Source: an uncultured Lentisphaeria bacterium
GTDB taxonomy: Bacteria; Verrucomicrobiota; Lentisphaeria; Victivallales; Victivallaceae
Direction of reading: 5' to 3'
NCBI GenBank assembly: GCA_903821255.1
Contig: CAIJKT010000200.1
Coordinates: forward strand, 1 to 9,805
DNA: 9,805 nucleotides
Positions 1-5,783 of the stretch are shown piece after piece. The notes below the pieces were generated by a model. It had not been told where the DNA came from. It saw only the letters and a program-made list of their open reading frames with translations, and searched no databases. Position numbers and translations under genes: made by a program. Within the stretch, counting starts at the first letter, position 1, and the number at the start of each line of letters is the position of its first letter.

Positions 1-2
1 AA

Positions 3-230
3 TATCCGCTGCAAATGCCGCATTTTTCGCCTCCTGAAACACTGATATCCGGATTCCATATAGAAGCGGAAAATGATTCAGGCGAGACCATTGAAATATT
101 CAGGGAATGCAATAGCTATCAACGTTTATTCAAACTGCAATTGCCTTTTGCCGCCAGACGTGTGCGGTTGTGTATCGATGCGATTCGAGGCAATGGCAAT
201 AAGAGAATTTTCTCTTTTGACATTAAGTAA
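3..230 (+). CDS. C-terminal end of a discoidin-like-domain protein, possibly an FAD-dependent oxidoreductase (partial)
   Basis: The frame is open from the left edge of the window, so only the last 75 residues of a longer protein are seen and no start codon can be assigned. The visible part contains a short beta-rich pattern (SYQRLFKLQLPF, then RRVRLCIDAIRG, ending IFSFDI). This recalls the discoidin-like C-terminal domains attached to FAD-dependent oxidoreductases and other enzymes in Lentisphaerota and Planctomycetes, where an Asn/Tyr-Gln-Arg-Leu motif precedes a 'vRl.v.a..G...rif.i' strand. That resemblance is from memory of the family, and no catalytic part is present to confirm it. The stop codon lies 24 bp before the next gene and no terminator is visible between them, so the two are probably co-transcribed. 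It could be the tail of any protein with a galactose-binding-like or discoidin-like module. Confidence 0.5.
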   Translation, partial: YPLQMPHFSPPETLISGFHIEAENDSGETIEIFRECNSYQRLFKLQLPFAARRVRLCIDAIRGNGNKRIFSFDIK

Positions 231-254
231 AATTCAGACAATGAGGCATCAATT

Positions 255-1388
255 ATGAACGGTAGAGAAAGGCTTCTTGCAATTTTAAATGGAGAAGAAG
301 TTGATCATGTTCCAGTATGGTTACTATTTCCATATCATCCGGTTGATTATTATGCGGATGTAAAAAATACTCCGAAGTTCAAGCCAGTTATTGATGCTGC
401 CGAAAAATATGGAATAACTTTGAACCGCCGCCACATGGGAGCGAATATCCTGTCTCCGGAAGTCAAAATTGAAGAAAAACATTTTATCGACAACGGCGAC
501 CAGGTTCACCGGATCACATATACATACAAATGCAGTCAGCTATTCAGTGAATCCAGGCAGGGGCGCAACAATTACAGCAAAAAGAATCTACTGGATTCGC
601 CGGAGGACATTGAGTTATTCTGTTCATTCCCGGTATATAATGACCTGGATGCCATCAAGCAAGAATTGGATTCGCAGCTTCCGGCCTATTTAAAAGAAAA
701 AGCGGAATTTCCAATTGAGCTTGGCGCAATGATGCTTGACCTGGGCGAACCGATCAATATGCTTTATCATAACTCAAATCTGGAAGTACTGGCGATAGGC
801 TCAATTGACGAGACGACAAATCAGGCGATTACCGGATTCCTGGATAGAGTGATGGAGAATCGAAGCGTTGTTTACAACTACTGCCTGGAACGCGGACTGG
901 CGGATGTATATTTTATGGTCGGCAGCGAACTGGCCGCTCCGCCGATGTTTTCCGAAAAGACCTTTCAGCAATGGATTCTGCCATACTGCTGCCGGTTAAA
1001 CTCAATGATTCACGCTCATGGCGGCAAGGTTATTCAGCATTTTCACGGAGCGATGGTCAAAACGCTGCTGCCTTACTTTTTAGAGATGGCCGCCGATGCT
1101 CTGCACACCATTGAAGCGCCGCCTGTCGGCAACTGCACGATGAAAGAGGCATTTGAAGTAGTCGGGAACCGGATGACATTGATCGGCAACATTCAATACG
1201 ATGATTTCAGAAGCTTTTCAAAAGATGAAATGCGCCGGGCCGTTATAACTCTGCTGGAAGAAACAAAAGGCAGGAGAATGATTCTGTCTCCCAGCGCCGG
1301 GCCGTACGATGCAGATGTGCCCGACTCGTTTCTGGAAAATTATATCGTGATGCTGGAAACCGCATGGAATTTTAAATGGGATCGCTGA
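255..1388 (+). CDS. Uroporphyrinogen decarboxylase-fold (URO-D) family protein, not HemE
   Basis: The protein has 377 residues, about the usual size for a single URO-D barrel. The N-terminus (NGRERLLAILNGEEVDHVPVW) is the typical 'R..a.l.g...DhvPv' opening of the URO-D/MtaA-like superfamily. A histidine-rich stretch HAHGGKVIQHFHG lies at residues 253-265, GNIQ at 311-314, and a C-terminal SPSAGPYDADVP segment follows. The family contains the haem enzyme HemE and corrinoid-linked methyltransferases such as MtaA. The HemE substrate motif (RQAGRY near the N-terminus) is absent, so a haem role is unlikely. A methyltransferase or unknown role is more probable, but the substrate cannot be read from the sequence. 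The start is supported by GAGG at 243-246, 8 bp upstream. It lies 24 bp after the preceding gene and is the last chromosomal gene before the integration scar. Confidence 0.85.
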   Translation: MNGRERLLAILNGEEVDHVPVWLLFPYHPVDYYADVKNTPKFKPVIDAAEKYGITLNRRHMGANILSPEVKIEEKHFIDNGDQVHRITYTYKCSQLFSESRQGRNNYSKKNLLDSPEDIELFCSFPVYNDLDAIKQELDSQLPAYLKEKAEFPIELGAMMLDLGEPINMLYHNSNLEVLAIGSIDETTNQAITGFLDRVMENRSVVYNYCLERGLADVYFMVGSELAAPPMFSEKTFQQWILPYCCRLNSMIHAHGGKVIQHFHGAMVKTLLPYFLEMAADALHTIEAPPVGNCTMKEAFEVVGNRMTLIGNIQYDDFRSFSKDEMRRAVITLLEETKGRRMILSPSAGPYDADVPDSFLENYIVMLETAWNFKWDR

Positions 1389-1556
1389 ATTTCTAAAACT
1401 AAACCATGCAAAATGATTCTTAATAAAAAGAATGATGACCTATTGGTGGGTTATTCTGCTTAAAACAGTAGCACTTCAGGGTATTTGATGGGAACTGTTC
1501 GGAATCGGCAATTTGCTTCAAGAGGCTTGTTTTAAGCTCAATTCAGGCTGAAAAAA

Positions 1557-1604
1557 TGGTCGGGATGGAGAGATTCGAACTCTCGACCTTTTGACCCCCA
1601 GTCC
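1557..1604 (-). other. 3' fragment of tRNA-Pro (GGG): probable integration attachment site
   Basis: Read on the minus strand, this matches the 3' part of a tRNA. It has U33, anticodon GGG (complement of 1597-1599) and G37, an anticodon-stem 3' strand at 1590-1594, and a 5-bp variable region. It also has a perfect T-arm (GAGAG, loop TTCGAAT, CTCTC; 1568-1584), the acceptor 3' strand CATCCCG (1561-1567), discriminator A, and an encoded CCA at 1557-1559. The 5' strand of the anticodon stem pairs only partly (3 of 5), and there is no D-arm or 5' acceptor strand to the right. The piece is therefore a displaced 3' end, not a gene. Tyrosine integrases commonly insert elements into tRNA 3' ends and leave such a copy. 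The orientation puts the chromosome at lower coordinates and the element at higher coordinates. The exact crossover point cannot be seen without the intact tRNA. Confidence 0.8.
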
Positions 1605-2026
1605 ACTTTGAGGGTGTTCAAAAACCCTGTTTTGTGCTTAAATGTAACAATCAAAAACACCTTTAAATACCATGAATCAGTAGCAAATTCAGGAAATATA
1701 TTTAAGCTCAAACTTTTTTCTTTAAGCAAGGCCTATAAACAACAAAAACACTCAAGAAAAGCGTTTAATCAAAATACCCCATCTTTTTACTATGTCAAGT
1801 TCGAGTACTTCAAGCTGAAAAAAATTATCAAATTATCCGTATCATGAATCCGGAGCCTGCATATTCCCCCCCTTCAAGCGAGTAATTACCAATAGTTCCC
1901 GCAAGGATAATCAAACATGGCCAGGCTGCCGATCCACCGTAAGACAGACAGTCTCAATAGCTTTTCCAACGCAGCAAACTGTGCAGAATGTGTGCATAGT
2001 CAGAGCCAAGGGGCTGTCACTCCTTA
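1605..2026. other. Gene-free, AT-rich end of the integrated element
   Basis: No convincing gene is present in these 422 bases. The two short frames here have no ribosome binding site and read as low-complexity Lys/Phe/Asn-rich translations of AT-rich DNA. A small 5-bp stem (AGGGT at 1611-1615 with ACCCT at 1624-1628) sits next to the tRNA fragment. Such inverted repeats and AT-rich DNA are common near attachment sites, where integrase and accessory factors bind, but no specific arm-site repeat could be picked out. Confidence 0.5.
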
Positions 2027-2033
2027 ATATTAC
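2027..2033 (+). repeat. Target-site duplication, left copy (ATATTAC)
   Basis: This is a 7-bp direct repeat touching the left terminal inverted repeat, and it is identical to 2386-2392. Removing the insertion and one copy would restore an uninterrupted ancestral sequence. Confidence 0.8.
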
Positions 2034-2385
2034 CCTGAAAGTCGGATAAAGCGTACACTATTTGCTGGAAACCATTTACTGCGTTACCAACTTGATTTTC
2101 CCCTTGAGCACCTGACTGACATTATAGCTCTTTGGGGCCTTTTCGTTATGTCCGTAATCCTCTCGTAGATGTAAATGTCCCCGTTCGGACACCTTTCACA
2201 CCGTTCACCGATGTGAGTTTTTCAAGTTATTCGATTAGGCATTGCTCATACTACTTTTTTAACGTGGATGTATTTAACGCAATACGTACACGTGTAAAGG
2301 CAAGAAAAAAAGCACGACTTTAGCAAAAAATCGTTCTCTTGGAGTTATTTTTAGCTTAAAGTGTACGCTTTATCCGACTTTCAGG
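2034..2385. mobile_element. MITE-like non-autonomous insertion with 26-bp terminal inverted repeats
   Basis: The left end (2034-2059) and right end (2360-2385) are perfect 26-bp inverted repeats beginning CCTGAAAGTCGGATAAAGCG. They are flanked by a perfect 7-bp direct repeat ATATTAC (2027-2033 and 2386-2392), the expected target-site duplication. The unit is 352 bp and is too short for a transposase. On the minus strand, 2084-2221 holds a 45-codon open stretch with PNGDIYIYERIT. This loosely resembles the N-terminus of some DDE transposases (IS1634-like 'NG.iYvYE'), so the unit may be an internal deletion of an IS. The family could not be named from the ends. The plus-strand frame at 2132-2323 has no ribosome binding site and is not called. 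Confidence 0.85.
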
Positions 2386-2392
2386 ATATTAC
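2386..2392 (+). repeat. Target-site duplication, right copy (ATATTAC)
   Basis: This is the partner of the copy at 2027-2033 and directly abuts the right terminal inverted repeat. Confidence 0.8.
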
Positions 2393-2546
2393 GACTGGGT
2401 TACTGGGCATCACAGACTGCCTTCACCAACTCCAATCCTGTTAAATTGGCCCAGGAAATGATGCTGCATTAAGTACCATTCTGCTTTTTTTAATATCCTG
2501 ACTGCATAGTTCCGAAACGGGCCTCTTTTACCAGCGCCTCAACAAC

Positions 2547-2660
2547 TGATAACACTGATAACACTGATAACACTGATAACACTGATAACATTGATAACAT
2601 TGATAACATTGATAACGCTAAAAAAGGTCATTGATAACTTATTGATAACTTATTGATAAC
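2547..2660 (+). repeat. Iteron-like array: eleven TGATAAC repeats with 9-bp then 11-bp spacing
   Basis: TGATAAC begins at 2547, 2556, 2565, 2574, 2583, 2592, 2601 and 2610, an exact 9-bp period in which the linker changes from AC to AT part-way. After a 22-bp step it recurs at 2632, 2643 and 2654 with an 11-bp period (unit TTATTGATAAC). The array ends 12 bp before the -35 box of the promoter for the replication operon. Arrays of short direct repeats just upstream of replication genes are typical of iterons (replication initiation and copy control) or of operators for an autoregulated DNA-binding protein. The protein encoded at 2751 is a candidate ligand. The copies are too short and too close together for CRISPR. 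Confidence 0.8.
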
Positions 2661-2672
2661 AAGTAGCTTAGA

Positions 2673-2701
2673 TTGACTTTATTCAAGAAATAATCTATAC
2701 T
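2673..2701 (+). promoter_or_regulatory. Strong sigma70-type promoter of the replication operon
   Basis: TTGACT (2673-2678) and TATACT (2696-2701) are separated by exactly 17 bp, each one base from consensus. The predicted transcription start is near 2708, leaving a leader of about 40 bases before the first gene. The last TGATAAC repeat ends at 2660, so a protein bound there would lie right against the -35 region. Confidence 0.75.
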
Positions 2702-2750
2702 TTATAGCAAAGACGAACTGTTGAAAATCAATAAAAAAGGACTTTGGAAA

Positions 2751-3068
2751 ATGAATGACAAAACAAACTTAGACTCGATCCGCAGCAGCATGGTAAAAAA
2801 GCTGTTTGATCCGACAACCCCGGAACAGCGTATCCTTAAGGCGAGGGATATTCTTTGCAGGGAACCCGCAGAAGAGTCTCCGGCACAGGCTCCGGCGGTT
2901 GAAGGTTACGCATCGGTCAAGGACATATGCAAATTTACATGTTTAACTCGGGTTACAGTATGGCGGCTGTGCAAGGCCGGCACAATTCCATACAAAAACG
3001 TCGGCAAAAGAAAATTATTTAAACTGAGCGACGTCGCAAAGGCTATAGACGGGTGGACTGAGAAATGA
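2751..3068 (+). CDS. Small helix-turn-helix DNA-binding protein (excisionase/HTH_17-like)
   Basis: This is a 105-residue protein. Residues 53-102 (YASVKDICKFTCLTRVTVW through VGKRKLFKLSDVAKAIDGW) match the MerR-like winged helix called HTH_17 or excisionase fold. It shows 'sv.eia....vsr.TvwRl...G.iP..kvGkr.lf...dv...i..W'. The N-terminal 50 residues are charged and carry no recognised fold. The ATG at 2751 is chosen because AAGGA (2737-2741) precedes it at 9 bp. A TTG 30 bp upstream is possible but has no Shine-Dalgarno sequence. It is the first gene after the TGATAAC array and promoter, and its stop overlaps the next start as ATGA. It may bind the repeats as a replication initiator or autoregulator, or act as an excisionase. 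The sequence does not decide between these. Confidence 0.8.
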   Translation: MNDKTNLDSIRSSMVKKLFDPTTPEQRILKARDILCREPAEESPAQAPAVEGYASVKDICKFTCLTRVTVWRLCKAGTIPYKNVGKRKLFKLSDVAKAIDGWTEK

Positions 3069-3793
3069 TAACTAAAGATGAAGTACTCTCCGCATCGCCG
3101 CAAACGAATACGGAGAGCAACAAAAACGAAACTAACAATAATCTACAGGCTGAAGGCAATGATGTCAAACTCCAGTTGACCGGCAATGAATGCCAATTTA
3201 ACCGTCCAGGCGTTTCTGACGAAACACTGCGCAAAGCAGGTATCCACCGGGTGACTGCGGATGAGGCATTTGAGCTGTGTGGCCTTCATAAATCCGGTAT
3301 CTGGATTCCATACTCGGATATCAATGGCAAACCAGTGATGGTCAACGGCAAGCCTTACGGCAGATTACGGTTGGATGAGCCGACCGACAATTGCAAGTAC
3401 TCTCAGGCCACCAATAGCGGCAGTCACGCGTATTTACCATTTCCATTCACTAAGGAGTTCAAACAGGGAATAGATTTATTTATCACCGAAGGCTGTTTCA
3501 AGTGCTTAAGCTTAGTGGAAACTACTGAATACAAAGCAGTTGCGTTACCAGGCCTATATGGCTATGCGCATGGAGAGCTGCTTCCGGAACTAAAAGCGGC
3601 TTTGGACTTTCTGAAACCTTCGCGTGTTCTTTTCATTGGCGACAGCGACACCTGCTTAAATTACCGGTTCTCCATCGCTGCTGTTAAGCTGGCGGAGCTG
3701 ATAAAACCGATTCCGCTGCTTCTGCCGCGCCTGCCGCTTAACGGACCTAAAGGAATTGATGATCTCAAGGAATCTATAAATCATGAAATTTAA
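3065..3793 (+). CDS. TOPRIM-domain primase-like protein (DUF3854-type)
   Basis: The protein has 242 residues. After a polar, Asn-rich N-terminal tail (about 1-45), residues 50-125 follow the pattern of DUF3854 proteins (SGIWIPYSDINGKPV, then YGRLRLDEP, KYSQ and SHAYLPF). A TOPRIM-like fold spans about 136-225. It has the first acidic motif FITEGCFKCLSL (E142, G143, K146) and the DxD motif FIGDSDTCLN (D193, D195). TOPRIM domains coordinate the metal in DnaG-type primases and topoisomerases. There is no zinc-binding domain and no separate RNA-polymerase basic patch that I can see, so it may need a partner to prime. Its ATG overlaps the stop of the preceding gene (ATGA), and its own end overlaps the ATPase start by 11 bp. 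Together these suggest a two-subunit primase-helicase split over two coupled genes. A purely regulatory TOPRIM protein is the alternative. Confidence 0.7.
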   Translation: MITKDEVLSASPQTNTESNKNETNNNLQAEGNDVKLQLTGNECQFNRPGVSDETLRKAGIHRVTADEAFELCGLHKSGIWIPYSDINGKPVMVNGKPYGRLRLDEPTDNCKYSQATNSGSHAYLPFPFTKEFKQGIDLFITEGCFKCLSLVETTEYKAVALPGLYGYAHGELLPELKAALDFLKPSRVLFIGDSDTCLNYRFSIAAVKLAELIKPIPLLLPRLPLNGPKGIDDLKESINHEI

Positions 3794-5783
3794 TGACTCG
3801 GTAAATCAATTGCGCGACAATGCCGTACCGTTATCCGGGCAGACTGGAGAAACCTTATGCCTTAAACTTTTCCTCGATCAAATCAAACCTGTCGCAGGAC
3901 TTACCGGGGCAGAACGCCAAAAGGCAGAAGACCGTATTGGTGAAATCGGATTGTTTATTTCTAAATCACCTTCACTTTTCAATACTTTTACCGAAAAATT
4001 ACAGTCTGAGCTGTCAATCAGGCCGAAGCAGTTGCAGCAGCTTATGCAAAGGGCTCGGAAAAAGGTACGCGAGGAAAGCGGAAGTATAAAATCCGATACC
4101 CGGTATAGCAGTAGTTCAGACCCCGGAGAAAACACCGCATCAAAGAAATTGCAGGCTGAACTGTTTCAAATCTCCCAGCAGCGACTCCCGGCAGAACAAA
4201 GGGACGAACAGATCGCAGCGGCAGTCTTAAAATACCTGAAAGCGCGCGGAAGTTTTTACCATCATAAAGATATCAGAGACTTCGAGCAGTGCCTGTATTT
4301 TGACAATGCGCAGAAGCGGCTGCTGCCTCTGACTGGCGACGAATTTCAGAGCTGGCTTGCCTATTTTGCCGGAATCAATATGAGCATGAAATTATTTTCC
4401 TATGTGCATAAGGCATTGCTGGTCGATGCGTTATCAGGAGAAAGTTCGCAGGGAATAGTTCCCGAGCGGTTCTGGGCGGCTAGAGCAAATGCTTTCTATA
4501 TGTCGAACGGCGACGGGCATGTAATTAAAATCACTCTGAACAAAGTTTCACTTGAGGATAACGGCATCGACGGGGTATTGTTCGCATCCGGTTACACCCT
4601 TGGCCCATGGAAACTGACAAAGCCTAAAGATCCGTTCAGCATGTGCCGGGTATTCAGTGAAATGAAACTCACCAGCCCGCACGGATTGGATTTGCTGCGC
4701 ACTTGGTGCGTGGCATTAGTCGCTGACCAGCAGACCAAACCGCCGCTTGTGCTTACCGGCCCTGTCGGCAGCGGTAAAACAAAGACGGCAGTAGCTGTCT
4801 TTGAACTGCTCGGCATTTTCCCTCGAGTTACCAAACTTCTCGAAGACGGGGAAGACGGGTTCTGGACTTCAATGGACCTCGGCGGGTTATTTTGCATGGA
4901 TAACGCCGACACTAAATATAAATGGCTGGCTGACGCTCTTGCGGCTGCCTCCACTGGAGGTAAACACGAGAAACGGAAACTCTACACAGACTCCGCCGTC
5001 GTAAGGCAGGAGGCAAAATCGGCACTTATTGTGACCAGCGCCAATCCATCCTTTGGCAGTGATGCCGGATTGGCTGACAGGGTGCTTGTCGAAAACATGG
5101 AACGCCGGGAAGACACCGAGGATACTTCGCTTTCCAGAGAAGTCGCGGAGAACAGGGATGCAGGGCTTTCGTGGATAGCTGAGACTTTGTCAAAGACGCT
5201 GGCTGATGACGCCCCTGTCGAAAAAGGATTGAACAAACGCCACCCGGATTTTGCCATCCTGGCAGTCAAGATTGGGCGCGCAACCGGCAGGGAGCGGGAA
5301 GTAATACTGGCATTGAAAAACGCCGAGTCCGATAAGTCTAAATTCAATATTGATAACGACGGGATTGGCTCCTCCATCCTCGCCATGGTCAAGACAAATG
5401 GCCCTTTTACAGGTTCAGTTAACGATCTGCTGAATGCTTTGAAGACGGCGGACCCTTCCCTCAATAGTTTCAGATGGAATGCACGTAATCTTGCCAAACA
5501 CCTGTCGGGCATATGGCCCCATCTCGCTACCGTTTTTGAGGCGGATAAAAAGACCGTACATGGTGGGTTCCTGCATTATAATTTTTCCTTACGTGGTGAC
5601 TCTGGTGACTGTGAAAGTGGGTTTTCCCATAAAGTATATTTAGAACCCCTTATAGGAGAAAGTGAAAAAAGGCCTTTCAGAGTCACCACAGTCACCAATG
5701 CAGCCGCCCCAGACGCTGTTCCGGCTGATGCCGCTGAACCTGTGCGTCAGGCGGATTCAACGAGAGTGGAGATTACTATATGA
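3783..5783 (+). CDS. Primase-helicase-type P-loop ATPase (replicative helicase candidate)
   Basis: The protein has 666 residues. A helical N-terminal part (1-110) and a middle region (about 125-300, including YHHKDIRDFEQCLYFDNAQK) precede an ATPase core. The core has Walker A GPVGSGKT (326-333), Walker B LFCMDNAD (369-376), sensor-1 VTSAN (417-421) and LADRVLVENMERRED with candidate arginine fingers. This arrangement is that of phage and plasmid SF3/D5-like or related AAA+ helicases that unwind the origin. The C-terminal 180 residues contain a small helical region (GIGSSILAMVKTNGPFTGSV) that may be a winged helix for DNA binding. Its start overlaps the TOPRIM gene by 11 bp and its stop overlaps the polymerase start as ATGA. 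Near its 3' end the gene carries a 23-bp imperfect inverted repeat (5595-5696) that may be an origin. A general AAA+ ATPase of other function cannot be excluded. Confidence 0.75.
   Translation: MKFNDSVNQLRDNAVPLSGQTGETLCLKLFLDQIKPVAGLTGAERQKAEDRIGEIGLFISKSPSLFNTFTEKLQSELSIRPKQLQQLMQRARKKVREESGSIKSDTRYSSSSDPGENTASKKLQAELFQISQQRLPAEQRDEQIAAAVLKYLKARGSFYHHKDIRDFEQCLYFDNAQKRLLPLTGDEFQSWLAYFAGINMSMKLFSYVHKALLVDALSGESSQGIVPERFWAARANAFYMSNGDGHVIKITLNKVSLEDNGIDGVLFASGYTLGPWKLTKPKDPFSMCRVFSEMKLTSPHGLDLLRTWCVALVADQQTKPPLVLTGPVGSGKTKTAVAVFELLGIFPRVTKLLEDGEDGFWTSMDLGGLFCMDNADTKYKWLADALAAASTGGKHEKRKLYTDSAVVRQEAKSALIVTSANPSFGSDAGLADRVLVENMERREDTEDTSLSREVAENRDAGLSWIAETLSKTLADDAPVEKGLNKRHPDFAILAVKIGRATGREREVILALKNAESDKSKFNIDNDGIGSSILAMVKTNGPFTGSVNDLLNALKTADPSLNSFRWNARNLAKHLSGIWPHLATVFEADKKTVHGGFLHYNFSLRGDSGDCESGFSHKVYLEPLIGESEKRPFRVTTVTNAAAPDAVPADAAEPVRQADSTRVEITI
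5595..5696 (+). repeat. Inverted pair of GGTGAC double repeats inside the helicase gene (possible origin iterons)
   Basis: The left arm (5595-5617) has GGTGAC at 5595 and 5604. The right arm (5674-5696) has GTCACC at 5682 and 5691. Within each arm the hexamers are 9 bp apart, and the arms are complementary over 23 bp with two mismatches, separated by 56 bp of AT-rich DNA. The DNA is also coding (RGDSGDCESG and RVTTVTNA). Satellite phage P4 initiates with the alpha protein (primase-helicase) on TTCACC-type iterons, so a helicase binding site inside its own gene is plausible here. That link is by analogy only. Confidence 0.6.

Noticed and set aside
255..1388. HemE, the haem-pathway uroporphyrinogen decarboxylase
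   Set aside because: The N-terminal RQAGRY substrate-binding motif is missing. Only the wider superfamily pattern is present.
1413..1440. Terminator hairpin after the URO-D gene (ATTCTT/AAGAAT)
   Set aside because: The stem is only 6 A/T-rich base pairs and no clear U-tract follows.
1557..1640. A complete tRNA gene, possibly with an intron
   Set aside because: No D-arm and no CGGGATG 5' acceptor strand are found upstream on the minus strand, and the 5' anticodon stem pairs only in part.
1538..1729. Minus-strand open frame across the tRNA fragment
   Set aside because: The translation contains GREFESLHP, the common artefact of reading a tRNA T-arm as protein. It has no ribosome binding site.
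1608..1847. 79-residue open frame next to the attachment site
   Set aside because: It is AT-driven and rich in Lys, Phe and Asn, with no Shine-Dalgarno sequence and no recognisable motif.
2132..2323. 63-residue plus-strand open frame inside the MITE
   Set aside because: It has no ribosome binding site, a composition unlike a protein, and lies wholly within a non-autonomous insertion.
2547..2660. CRISPR array
   Set aside because: The repeats are 7 bp with 2-4 bp between them. There are no spacers of 25-40 bp and no cas genes.
3065..3793. Full DnaG primase
   Set aside because: It is too short, with no N-terminal zinc-binding domain and no C-terminal helicase-binding domain.
4592..4954. Long minus-strand frames opposite the ATPase and polymerase genes (also 4982-5512 and 6568-7032)
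   Set aside because: They lie antisense to genes with clear catalytic motifs, are rich in Ser, Arg and Leu, and have no ribosome binding sites. They are shadows of the real genes.
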